From: Limanda limanda
Lineage: Eukaryota > Chordata > Actinopteri > Pleuronectiformes > Pleuronectidae
Assembly: GCF_963576545.1 (NCBI RefSeq)
Contig: NC_083655.1
Location: 1,217,422 to 1,281,421, forward strand
DNA length: 64,000 nt
Direction of reading: 5' to 3'
Part shown: positions 1 to 12,016 of the stretch, piece by piece
Layout of the letters: every line of letters starts with the position of its first letter
How positions within the stretch are numbered: position 1 is the first letter of the stretch
Notes under the pieces: model-generated
Database searches by the model: none
What the model saw: only the letters and a program-made list of their open reading frames with translations
What the model was told of the DNA's origin: nothing
Position numbers and translations under genes: made by a program

Positions 1-36
1 CTCTGTTCTGTCCTCTTCCTCCTCATAACCACTCAT
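1..36 (-). CDS. NLRC3-like NLR, first coding exon fragment (runs off window)
   Basis: Read on the minus strand, the first 36 bases start with ATG at 36-34 and encode [12 protein letters not shown]. This is the same N-terminal peptide type as the first exon of the complete NLR gene starting at 34015. The exon is cut by the window edge, so its splice donor and the rest of the gene are not visible. The flank at 37-600 matches the flank upstream of the 34-kb NLR, so this is the 5' end of a paralogue oriented leftward. Twelve codons alone would be weak evidence; the long matching flank is what supports the call. Whether the paralogue is intact cannot be judged here. Confidence 0.6.
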   Translation of the reverse strand, partial: MSGYEEEEDRTE

Positions 37-600
37 CTTCAGTCTGAGAGGAAAAACACTGTGAGCTCAAACACACACAATGAAGCCAGGAAGTAAACTC
101 AGTGTTTATTCAAATATAACAGGGTCAACCCTCCTACACTATTTCCCTGTTGTCACAGTAACCTGAGACAGTTGTAGGTTTAATGTGTTGGACTCAGCCA
201 ATCACAGGGTTGAGTCAAACTGTTGATTTACTGACAGAAGTTCATCCTGAATCTTCTTCTCTCTAAAGTCCACGAGTAGAAAACTGACCCAGAGTCTGTG
301 ATAATATTAATGTAGCTGAACACTCACCAGCCTCAGACTTCACGTCTCCTCCGTCTGCTGCTTGAAGTTAGAACCAGTCTGAACACTTTCACTGGCTCCT
401 CCTCCTCCGCTCGGCAGTTACTGGAGATCACATGACTCTGGGTGTGACTGTGTGTGTGTTTGTCCCTGTCCCTCCACACACACTTTAACCCTGATGTCCT
501 GTCTGTGTGCGTCACGTCTCGTGTTGTATAGCAAGTTTAAACGTGTGTCTCAAAAACTCACGAGCGAATCAAACGAAGTGAGAACAGGTCAGATGAGGAA
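37..600 (-). repeat. Duplicated NLR 5' flank, copy A
   Basis: This non-coding stretch is closely similar to 34262-34760, upstream of the complete NLR gene. Shared landmarks include a phrase beginning AAACACTGTGAGCTCAAAC and a run beginning ACCAGTCTGAACACTTTCAC. It probably holds the promoter and 5' UTR of the left-edge NLR. Both copies end next to a long tetranucleotide array. No other gene is seen in it. Confidence 0.7.
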
Positions 601-612
601 ACACACCGGACT

Positions 613-1365
<753 letters not shown>

Positions 1366-2400
1366 CTACAGTGGATATAAAAAGTCTACACGTTTCTGTG
1401 ATCTTAAAAAGATGAGACCAAGATAAATCCTCCCAGAACTTGTTTCACATGAGTGTGCACACCCTCTTATAACTGGGGGTGCGGCTGTGTTCAGAATTAA
1501 CCAATCAAATTCAAACTCATGTTAAATAGTAATCAGTACACACCTGCCATCATTTCAGTTTTCTTAGTTGCATCTTAGAGTTAAAGCTCTGGTCCGCAGA
1601 GAGCTTCCAAAGTATCAGAGGGATCTCACTGTTGAAAGGTATCAGTCAGGAGAAGGGTACAAAATAATTTCCAAGGCATGAGATAAACCATGGAGCACAG
1701 TGAAGACAGCCGTCATCAAGTGGAGAAAATATGGCACAACAGTGACATGACCAAGAACTGGACGTCCCTCCAAGATTGATGAAAGATGAGAAGAAAACTG
1801 GTCAGGAGGCTTTCGAGAGGCCGACAGAAACTTTAAAGGAGCTGCAGGGATTTCTGTCAAGTTCTGGCTGTGAACTACATGTGACAACAATCTCCCATAT
1901 TCTCCATATGTTTGGGCTCTGGGCTGGGGGGTCAAGACAGAAGCCAGAGGTGGCTCACGTTTCAGGCCCGTTTTGTGCGTACGCAACGGTTATAAATGAG
2001 ACCCCTGGGCTGTTTGTCTTCAGCTGGAACCGGGGCCTTGGTCAAGGTGGAGGGAATATGAACAGTTCCAAATACCAGTCAATTTTGGCACAAAACCTTC
2101 AGGCTTCAGTTAGAAAGCTGGAGATGAGTTGATTTCACCTTTCAGCACGACAACGACCCACAGCACACATCCAAATCAACACAAGCATGGCTTCACCAGA
2201 AGAAGGTTAAAGTTTTGGAATGGCCCAGCCAAAGCCCAGACCTGAGTCCACCTGAACATCTGTGGGCTGATCTGCAGAGAGCTGTGCTCAGGAGACGCAG
2301 TCTGACAGACTTGGAGCGCTTTGCAAAGAAGAGTGGGCAAATATTGATAAGTCAAGATGTGCCATGCTAATAGACTCTGTTGAGATTGTACATCTATGTT
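1366..2400 (+). mobile_element. Tc1-like DNA transposon relic
   Basis: The left end starts CTACAGTGGATATAAAAAG directly at the end of the tetranucleotide array, a typical Tc1-like terminal sequence of fish. The interior contains recognisable transposase remains on the plus strand, broken by stops and frameshifts; the clearest part is at 2143-2370. The right terminal repeat is not recognisable and the sequence fades into a TG microsatellite. The element is inactive. Confidence 0.75.
2143..2370 (+). pseudogene. Tc1-like transposase C-terminal remnant
   Basis: This open stretch of 75 codons plus stop reads QHDNDPQHTSKSTQAW, then VLEWPSQSPDLSPPEHLW. It matches the part of Tc1-family transposases that carries the second catalytic Asp (DNDPQHTS) and the final acidic residue, normally NPIENLW and here SPPEHLW. 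The N-terminal DNA-binding region and first catalytic Asp are not intact upstream, so this is a dead fragment. Confidence 0.75.
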
Positions 2401-2534
2401 TGTCTATGTGTGTGTGTCTGTGAAACTGAACTCTAAACAAATGCAGTGTGTTGGATGGAGGCAGGGGCAGTTTGGGCTGAACATGTGGAGAAAGTGTTGC
2501 CTTCACACAGCGGCTGGTGTTAATCTTGAAGTTG

Positions 2535-2608
<74 letters not shown>

Positions 2609-3203
2609 CACATCGCAGCTCAGACTCACACCTGTCTGATAAGAGCTCTGATAAGAGACGCTGCCTGTTGTGGGGACTGTAAATATGTGGCATACAATGC
2701 ACTGTGCTTAAAGCTTGTTCTCAGACCTTTTGTATTAAAGCATACCTTTATTAGCTTTATTCAACAACACATACATGAATGCACTGTTTTCATAAGAAAC
2801 AATTACCTCCGCCTTAGAAAGAATTCAAGCAGCTGCCCCAGGTTCTGAAGGGCAGATAGGAAGGTGTTGTTGAGTCTGGAGAATGCTCTGCTCACTGAAG
2901 ACTCACAAGACGTCAGCCAGTCGAGGCTTGTTTGTAAAACACAAATCAAACTGGCATGATGAGAAGATTTGCTCAGCACCTGTGAAGGGAGGGGCTGAAC
3001 TGGGCTTCTCATCATTTCCTGATTCCAGTGCCAAGAGGCTGGGACTACACCTGAGCACCACCAAGGAAGAACCAAGTCTAAACCACAGCGCCCCCTGAGG
3101 CGACACTGAGCTCACGGGAATCAGGACATACCAGTTTGTTCAAGAAACACACTCAAAAATAACAAGCAAGGACAAACACATACACCCACGCAGACACACA
3201 CAA

Positions 3204-3234
<31 letters not shown>

Positions 3235-4232
3235 CAGACACACACAGACACACACACAGATGTACAGCATGCGCGGCAGGCCGAGGTGTTGACCCAACCG
3301 CCTCGTTGGAACTCAAACCGTGACGACGGATCGCACCTGTGACCACACCCACGTGTGACCACACCCACATGTGGCCACACCCAGCCGTGACCACACCCAC
3401 CAGTGACATCATGGCGAACCTGCCACAGATCACAGGAAGTGAACAACTGAACCATCGCTCCAGGAAAATGATGAAGATCACCATGGAGGGTTGTGTTGCT
3501 GCTCAACAACACACACTCGTCCTTTACAGAGACACAAACAGCCACAGCCAAGATCTTTGACACAAGGCCACACACACACACACACACACACGCACACAAG
3601 TTCACGTGCACATCCTCACATCTTCTATAGGTGCTCTGTGTAACAGGCCTGTGTTGTTTGTGTGTTTGTTTGTGTGTTTGTTTGTGTGTGTGTGTGTCTT
3701 GTGTGTGTATTGTCACACTCACTCACTCGGACACGACCCAGAGTTTTGACTTGGGGCCGACAGCCGCTCCAGATGTTGTCAGGAGATGATCTGGAGTTGT
3801 GTGCAGCTCTGGAACAGTTTGAATGATGAATCTGTCTCAAGCAGCTGCAGCTGAAGAGTGAAGCTGAACCGTGGATCAGTTCCAACGACTCAGAAGTTAC
3901 TGAACAAACAGAGTTTATCATTCAGCAGGAAACTTTGATTCTGATTAGTTTTCATTCTAAACAGAGTTTGGTGGATTTGTTACAGCAGCAGCTCTTCTGG
4001 TTTAGGAAGCAGAGGATCATGGGTAATATCCAGTCAGGTTTCAAATCAGTGGGACGACTCAGTCCACTTCAGCCTTGTAATAAACTTTAGATTTTTTTAA
4101 TTTAAGTCAATTTAAGTTTTCATTATCTTACAAGTAGAACATTTCCATACAAATAGGAAAGAAACACGATCTCTAATCCATCAGAAACAGAAATCATAAA
4201 GTGGTTTCAGATCTTTTTAGAGCTTTTCAGTT
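2371..4232. other. Gene-free, microsatellite-rich stretch
   Basis: Contains a TG array at about 2536-2606, CA arrays at about 3190-3262 and 3569-3600, and GT-rich sequence at about 3655-3710. At about 3102-3175 there is a copy of the motif that follows the duplicated NLR first exons (it resembles 35330-35405 and 36825-36890), here without the exon itself. At 3339-3400 a short imperfect repeat of GTGACCACACCCAC occurs several times. No host gene is supported. Confidence 0.6.
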
Positions 4233-5434
4233 CACTGTTGGGACACGTTTTTGTGCAAAAAGCAGGCCTCTCTTTCAGCCTAAATGTGTGGACAAAACCT
4301 GAAAGCACATGTTCTTTGTCTTGAGAAAGAACATGTGCTGGAGCGAACTCAATCTCCCAAGAAGCCACAGGTTCCATTGTTCTGAGACATTAAGGAACTC
4401 AGTCTCCCAGGGGGCCACAGGCTCCTTCTGCTCTGGGCATCTTCACACATAGGTGCAAAGTTCTACCAGGATCAACTCCAATTGGTCACTCTGGTCCCAT
4501 GACCTGAGGGCAATCAGCTCTATAAAAGACCAAGGCTCCCCCAATTCTTTCTCTTCTCCTCAACTCTTTCCCTGAACCCCACCGAAGACAGCAGGCGACC
4601 AGCCGTCCCTCCTGCATCTCCAAAGGGGGAGGCTGCCGGCCTTTCCTCCTGCATCGGCGAGTGGAGAACCCGGATTCCTCCAGCTCAAATCTTCTCTATC
4701 CAACAACTGGAGGGCAAAGGTCTTTCTTTCTCGAGGAAACCTCCACGCATCTCAAGCTTCTACCAGCTCCTTGCAGCGATTCGATATCCTGGAGGTAAGG
4801 AATTCAACAAGCGAGAGCATCACAGCTCAACAGAACCGCGGAAGCAGAGACCACACGAACCAGAGTCTTCGAAGCCAGGACAAACGGCGAACCGCACAGC
4901 AACTTTCTCCCTGATCAAGGACTGGTAACATACTGGGCTTAATAATTATACTACGCTAAGCAAGACGGTTTATTTTATTCTGTGTGGTGTTGTTAAAGTT
5001 TGATATATGTGGTGTTATTGTGGTTACAAGTAAAATGAAAGTTAAATGTTAGATACGCTCCTCACAGGATTTCTCTGACCCTTTCAGATATCTGTTTAAC
5101 ATCCACACAGAGACGCATATCTCCTCCCCTCATTAGCTCAGACCCCCACTGCATGTCGTAAAACCACTTCTGCAGAAGAAGGGCGGTGCTATCTTAGGGG
5201 GTCAGACCACCATTTTGAAAACATGTTGAAGAAGGTGTGAACTTTTGGTTACAACCATTCTGAAAGCACCCTAATTTACATACACACACACACACACACT
5301 CACACACACACATCTTTATTAGTTCGTACATTTTGTTAGTAACTTGTGTTTTGATACTTTATTATGTACATAATAAATGTTTTCTTTTAAACTTGTCCTG
5401 TCATTAATGTTGCATAAGTGAATTTTGCCAACCG
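4233..5434 (+). mobile_element. Candidate solo LTR
   Basis: The stretch begins TGTTGGGACACG and ends CCAACCGTTACA, so it has TG...CA ends. It contains a TATA box (TATAAAAGACC near 4521-4531) followed by a pyrimidine-rich leader, and an AATAAA near 5370. That order of promoter, leader and polyadenylation signal suits a long terminal repeat. No matching target-site duplication is visible and no internal retroelement genes flank it, so ends and class are uncertain. A promoter of an unrecognised non-coding transcript is the main alternative. Confidence 0.35.
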
Positions 5435-6597
5435 TTACACTGTCAAGAACTCTATAAACCTTCACTGTTCATTATATAATCTTTAATAGTAAATATTAAG
5501 ATTTCTAATTGAACTAGATCTGAATGAGACTGATCTTAATCAATAAATTGGCTTTCTTTTCCCTTCTATGAAGGGTGGTGCCCCGCGAGAACTTAAGCAA
5601 ACTAAAGCTATGATTTAATATTAATATTTTGAATATTAATGTTTTATATTTTATTTTGATAACCAAATGTATTGAACGCCTAAAGGCACACCATCTTATG
5701 GTATCACTTCTAACCATTATTGCACAACATCACAACAGTATTATTTTGAGGACGACAGCAGATCTGATGTTTCCAGATCTTCCTCCTGTCTTTCCTTATC
5801 ACTTCATTATGCTCAGACATTATTCCTCCAGTTCTAACTCTGTGTTCACTGACGCTTCAGAGACTGAATCAGCTCCGGTGTTTGTTCGGCTCTTGAGGTG
5901 AATTCAGCTGCGAGAGGATGAGCTGGATTCTGCAGCAGCTTGTTGACGTGTTGTTTCCACAGCGAGTGAGATATCACCGCTGTCAGAGATCCTCTAATTA
6001 CAAGTCAGAGGCTGATGTACCCCCCCCCCCCCCACTCTCGTCTGCTGGTGATTACAGTTTACATGACGTGACGTGAACGCAGCATCGTGTCCCAACGTCC
6101 TGAGTCCAACCCCCCCACCGGCTCTGACCCAGACTGGAGTTCATGCAACCTCCTACAAATAATCACTGTGACCCTTAACTGAGACATCCTGGTCACTGAG
6201 GGGGGGTCAGAGGTCATGACCTCTACCCAAGGGCCGGAGTCAGGAGGCTTCTCAAGGACGCGTCAGCCGAGAGAACGGGTCGAGAGGCAGCTGCTGTTCC
6301 TCATTAACGGAGATTCAAACTTTTTATTAAAACGACAAATGTTTAACATCAGAAGCTCAATATTTTCCCTTTAGTGAGAAAACGACACAAGTTCCTCATC
6401 GTGAGGTTTGATGTGTGAAGGTCAAAGGTCATCGAGCGGGTGCAGGTCGGACTGACGCCTCCCGTCCGTCCTTCTGGACAACGTCCTCACATCAGATCCT
6501 CCATAAACCATCTGAACCCTCACGTTCACATGATGCACCACACCAAGCATTATGAGAACACACACACAGACACACACAGAGACACACACACACACAC

Positions 6598-6631
<34 letters not shown>

Positions 6632-6975
6632 ACACTCACACACACACAAACATCACTAGAAACACTACAAGAATATTATTTTATAGGAGATAAAATAAAC
6701 AGGAGCCATGTGACGTCAGACGACATGAGGTGAACACGATGTGCTGTGGGTTATGATCCTTATATATAAATCATATTTCTCTAAAAGAAAAATACGTGTT
6801 TTTTATCCTATTTAGTCACATGGCAGTGCAAGAAGAGTAATTAGCACAAATTCCGTTTAATTTATATTCTATTTATTTATTTATTTGACAGTAACGGTAA
6901 ATTTCAGTTTGGACAAATTTCACCCAGGTTCTATTGTTGGGTTTTGTGACTTTCTATGTTTTTAAATTGTTGCTA
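5435..6975. other. Gene-free stretch
   Basis: Mostly AT-rich unique-looking sequence. A poly-C run lies at about 6020-6033 and a CA array at about 6557-6650. No coding region with splice or family support is seen on either strand. Confidence 0.6.
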
Positions 6976-7257
<282 letters not shown>

Positions 7258-7614
7258 CACACTCTCTCTCTATCCATCTTCCATGTATCCATCTTTCTCT
7301 GATGGATATTAAAGGGACATTGTGATCAGAATATTCTAGAAATAAAGTTATTGAGATTCACGACCACAGGAGGAAGTAAAGGTTCTTAAAGGTTCCTACT
7401 GAAATATTAAAATAAGTATTATTGTTGTTGTTGTTCATATGGATGTAAACAGACCCGGTTCATTCATGGGAGGAGGTGGCTCGGCTCGATAAGGAGCGTT
7501 GGGGGGGGTCGCATAGGAGCAGAGGAACAGTCTCTGGAGGCAGAGAGCGGCTCCAAACACAGGATGAAGAGCGAAGAGGAGGGTGAGAAGTTTAAAGCGA
7601 GTCTGCGTCACCAG

Positions 7615-7735
7615 ATCATACAAATCATACAAATCATACAAATCATACAAATCATACAAATCATACAAATCATACAAATCATACAAATCACACAAATCAT
7701 ACAAATCATACAAATCATACAAATCATACAAATCA
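7615..7735. repeat. 9-bp tandem repeat (ATCATACAA)n
   Basis: About 13 copies of a 9-bp unit, one with C for T (ATCACACAA). Because 9 is a multiple of three, all frames stay open and encode repeated QII, SYK or DLY tripeptides. Nothing else supports translation. Confidence 0.95.
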
Positions 7736-7853
7736 CAATCCTCAGTAGAAAGTGGACATGACAGGATCCATCCCAACATGAACATGCGGCTCTCAAAGGT
7801 CAGAGGTCAACAACAGGATCATTTCAACCAACAACAAGCAGCAGCTGCGGGAC

Positions 7854-8571
7854 TCACATGAGAAACTCCTGCGTGAAAAGCTGCGGGTCCGTCACAGCGT
7901 CACCGCCGCGCCGCGTCCCGCTCCCTGAGACACATCCCCCCCCCCCCCGGGGAGGAGGCGCCGGTCCACGGGCGAGAAGATCCACAGGACCAGGGTCTGG
8001 AGGCAGGTGCGTCCTGGAGGAGAGGGATGCTGGAGCTGGAGGAGCTGAGGAGGAGCTGAGGAGGAGCTGAGGAGGAGCTGAGGAGGAGTGAGGAGGAGCT
8101 GAGGAGCTGAGGAGCTGAGGAGGACCTGATGAGGAGGATCTGAGGAGGAGCTGAGGAGGAGCTGAGGAGGAGCTGAGGAGGAGCTGGAGGAACTGGAGGA
8201 GCTGAGGAGCAGATGAGGAGCCGAGGAGGAGCTGAGGAGCTGAGGAGCAGATGAGGAGCTGAGGAGCCTCAGCGCAGCCGGGGAGGGAGCAGCGCTTCCT
8301 CCAGCATCTCCTCACCTTCAGCTTCTTCCTCCTCTCGCTCCGCTTCGCTCCGGAGCAGCTCCGGGTCCGAGGAGCTCTTCAGCGGAGAGAACTCACAGAA
8401 CCACGCGCCTTCACAATAAAAGTCTCCAGCTGTTGCTCGGACTCTTCTGCGTCTTTCCGGGGAAACGGAGAAGTTTGCTCGTCTCACCGGAGAGTTGAGC
8501 TGCGTCCCGGTGCGTCGGTGGCTCGGTCTGACCCTCCGGACTCCCACCAGCCCCCCCCCTGCTCGATCCAC
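7854..8571 (-). other. GC-rich, exon-like region of unknown identity
   Basis: CpG-rich sequence with two possible minus-strand exon ends: a donor-like GTGAGTCCC after a frame ending DPQLFTQEFL (near 7858) and a donor-like GTGAGG near 8305. Between them, 8030-8270 is a degenerate repeat of GAGGAGCTGA that keeps a Leu/Ser-rich frame open. I do not recognise the peptide and cannot find linked exons. It may be the first exon and promoter of a gene on the minus strand, or only GC-rich repeat. Confidence 0.25.
8025..8270. repeat. Degenerate GAGGAGCTGA minisatellite
   Basis: Units of about 9-12 bp built from GAGGAGCTGA, with length variants and a few T or A changes, recur across about 245 bp. Confidence 0.85.
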
Positions 8572-8579
8572 CCATCGGG

Positions 8580-8610
8580 GAGAGAGAGAGGGGGGGGGAG
8601 GGAGGTGGGG

Positions 8611-8642
<32 letters not shown>

Positions 8643-8839
8643 GGGAGGGAGAGAGAGAGAGAGGGGGGTGGGAGAGAGAGAGAGAGGGAGAGAGATAGAG
8701 GGAGAGGGGAGAGAGAGAGACAGAGAGAATGGGGGGAGGAGAGAGAGAGAGAGAGAGAGAGGGAGAGGGGGGAGGGAGAGAGAGAGAGGGAGAGAGAGAG
8801 AGAAGGGGTGGAGAGAGAGGGAGAGGGAGAGAGAGAGGG

Positions 8840-8912
<73 letters not shown>

Positions 8913-8989
8913 GGGAGAGAGGAGAGAGGAGAGAGAGAGGGAGAGGAGAGAGAGAGAGGGAGGGGAGAGAGAGAGAGAGAGAGAGGGAG

Positions 8990-9035
<46 letters not shown>
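8580..9035. repeat. (GA)n microsatellite, impure
   Basis: About 455 bp of GA with frequent GG interruptions. All three plus frames stay open and encode artefactual RE/GE/ER-rich peptides. Confidence 0.97.
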
Positions 9036-9039
<4 letters not shown>

Positions 9040-10019
9040 GATTAGATCAGATTCTTCTTCTTGTGTTTGAATTTAAGTAGTTTGTTTTGTGAATGAATGA
9101 AATCAACTGATAAATAATAAATGTATTGATCAGATGTAGAGTTTCATCACGAGCTCAATCTTTTCTCCATCAGTACAAAGTATTTCCCATAAATCGGATC
9201 CTTTGACGACGTGTTGTTCACACTTTGTGTTTGGTCACCGTGACAACAGCCTGGTGCACAGCTCCATGAAGAGATGATGGTCTCACTCTGCTGCACAGGA
9301 AGTGACCTCAGAGCTTCAACATCTGCTGGACAGATGTTAGAGCAGCGTGTTCATGAACATGGCGTCACAGTCACATGTTACACTGACACACGCGTGTTGA
9401 GGATCATCACAAAGTCACATGATGACCTCTCCACACAGTGAGAACTGGAGCCTGTCAGGAACTGACTCTGTCAAACATTTCTGATCCTGAAGTCACAAAG
9501 AACTGAGACGGGCTTGAACAGGAAGTGACATCATCATGTTGAGACAAGTGTCTCCACAAAATAACACAAACTGTTCAACACAACAGGCCCAACATGTCCC
9601 CTGTCTTCAGGACATCATCTCTCAGACACTTTCTGTCCCTTGTCTCTGCTGGGAACCTCCCATCATCCATTATTTCCCAGCATGCAGCTGTTCCCAGAGC
9701 CTGCTACAGTCTCCCCCTGGTGGTTGATCTGAGGTGGTGCTCGAGAACGCACAACAAGAATCTTCATCTATGGTTGTATAAAACGTCCTCGGGTCAGTTT
9801 TCTATTAAATATGGTAAAATGTTTATGAAACAGTTTCCTCAGAGACTTAAAGATGCTCTGCTCTTCATCGACTCTTCTTCATTCTGTAAATGTCTCATTC
9901 ACTTTTCTTCTGCTTGTTTCCATTATGTCAAACTGGTGATTTTGTTCTTTTACCTGCACCAAGGACGAGATGTTTCCACCAGTTTGTTTGAAGAGGAAAG
10001 AAACGCTGAGTCATGATGT
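9036..10019. other. Gene-free stretch
   Basis: Unique-looking sequence without recognised coding regions. Open frames at 9536-10016 have no family similarity I can see and no splice context. Confidence 0.5.
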
Positions 10020-10490
10020 ATCTTTTTTTTTTTTTACTTTATTGAAGAGAAACACAAACATTCCTTGACAACATCACAAATTATATATGACAGACTGATT
10101 AGTGAAAAATAATAAAGAAATAAGTGGACAGTTAAGACATTCCATCGTACCACAGGATTCAGTTATATGCAACAGGTAGCCACCTCCTCACAGAAACATC
10201 AGACCTTAATTGTAATTGAGCAGTTAAAGCCTCCATTCCATACACCTCCCTCAGCTTCTGGTTCCACTGTGCCACGGTAGGTGGCTGTGGATTCAACCAT
10301 TTTATTGTCACCATTTTCCTAGCAGTCATCAAGAGTATATGTAACACGTGCTCTTGGTCTCTTGTGTACATGCCTTCAGGAGTTAGATCGAAAAGAAACT
10401 GACTTGGGGTGAATAGTATATTAATTCCCAAAACTTTATCTATCTCGCTCTTTATGGTGGAAGGATGTTTATTGAGCATTTAAGCAGAGA
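10020..10490 (-). mobile_element. 5'-truncated L1-type LINE, ORF2 C-terminal fragment
   Basis: A poly-T run at about 10022-10035 is the poly-A tail of a minus-strand insertion. The minus frame at 10159-10479 contains TARKMVTIKWLNPQPPTVAQW then REVYGMEALT, the usual C-terminal pattern of fish L1 ORF2 proteins (a helix, a Trp, then EW...ME). Only about 106 codons remain, so the copy is dead on arrival. Confidence 0.7.
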
Positions 10491-11476
10491 CAAGTAGAAA
10501 CAGAACTTTTCTCCCTGAGATGTTTTTCTTCTCGTTACATCTGGTTTGTCACAGAGGAAATTATCCATGTGTTTGACTCATAGACTGAATATAAAGGCTT
10601 TGACTGGGATGTGCTGCTGTTATACTGCAGCGCCACCTGTGGGTCAAAAGTAGAAAAGCCACCACCGCTCTGCACCTTATGCAGAAATGAAAACATCCTA
10701 TTTTTAAGTCCAGAGTTTTGATCTTTTGTGTCAAAGACAAAAGTCTGATTTTAAACTCAAAGTGATTGGATTGTGTTGAACTTTGTGTTGAATTAAATCA
10801 ATTTGTGACGTGTATCCAGGAACTTTCAGCTCATAAACAAACAGAATGTGGTTCTACACACATGGAGACAGACTGAAGGACAAAGGTGGAAGAGAACAAA
10901 GGGAACTTAAACACATATATGTGACTCTTTATAGAGGGGTTATATATTCTGCTTGTGTTGTGTCATTTCAATAAAAAACATTCTTCATGTGAATAAACAC
11001 AATTGGTGTGGAGGGCCATCTAGTGGTGAAGTTACATATTACAACCAGCTCCTCTGATTCCTCTGGAGCTCTGTCTCCACTCTGCCTCCCAGCAACAAGG
11101 CCCAGTCAGAGCCGCTCTACACACAAGCTGCTGCTGCTTCAGCCTCTGGATCCTCAGGACACAGCTCAGCCTCCGTCCACACACACTGTCCTCTTCACAC
11201 TCACCTCCAGTGAGACTTCTTCCAGCTGTTGAGAGAAGAAGACATCAGTGTCACAGAGACTCACTTCATCAGCTGTGAGTCAGTGATGCAGCTCATCCAG
11301 TAGAAAGAGCAGCAGGGACTTCAGTCCTGTTCAGAGGTGGAGCAGCTTCCTCTCTGCTTCATGTTCACGTGTTGGAATGAACACGCTAAGAGCTCAGTGT
11401 GTGTCCTCTGCATGTCAAAGTGCAGAGTGGACACCTGAGAGGTGGATTTACTGCTGTTACAGGTGAAGACATGTTT
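10491..11476. other. Gene-free stretch, possible NLR 3' region
   Basis: The right part (about 11210-11476) continues across the transposon insertion into 18473-18660 and resembles 3' sequence of fish NLR genes in style (minus strand). A tiny exon-like piece lies at 11211-11231 with acceptor TTCTCTCAACAG and donor GTGAGTGT on the minus strand. I cannot confirm that it is used. Confidence 0.3.
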
Positions 11477-11635
11477 CACTGAGTCGGCGTCAGAACCAAT
11501 CTAATGGGGGGGGCATAGGCTCACAGCGGAGGGGCATAAATTTCCATTCAATTGACAGTGACATAAAACGAATTTTCCGCAAACCAACACACAAAACACA
11601 CTAACCTCCAATCTCAAAACATGAGTGCACGTAAG

Positions 11636-11638
<3 letters not shown>

Positions 11639-11729
<91 letters not shown>

Positions 11730-11800
11730 AGTCACTCACTCACTCACTCACTCACTCGTTCACTCACTCACTCACCCACTCTCTCTCTCTCTCTGTCATG
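11639..11800. repeat. (TC)n microsatellite, 5' side of LINE
   Basis: A long CT run (11640-11725), then CACT-type units and a second CT run ending at about 11793. It abuts the 5' end of the Tx1-clade LINE; a second TC run abuts its 3' end at 17437-17458. Confidence 0.95.
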
Positions 11801-12016
11801 GCGGAGTGAGCGTGGAGCTGAGAGCTGTGTGTGAGTGTGAAAGGTATTGTGGGTTTAAGACTTAACTTTACTGAGCTTTATCATTTAGGTGTATGTTTAT
11901 CTGTTTTTGTCTTTAGTTCTCTAGTTGTGTTTTTTTTGTTTAGATTAGTTTTGCTGAGTGAGTGAGTGAGTGTGTGAGTGTGTGCGCGCCTGTGTGCGCC
12001 TGTGCTAACAGGCAGC

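Noticed and set aside
8495..9080. Arg/Glu-rich open frames
   Set aside because: They are the three plus frames of the GA array.
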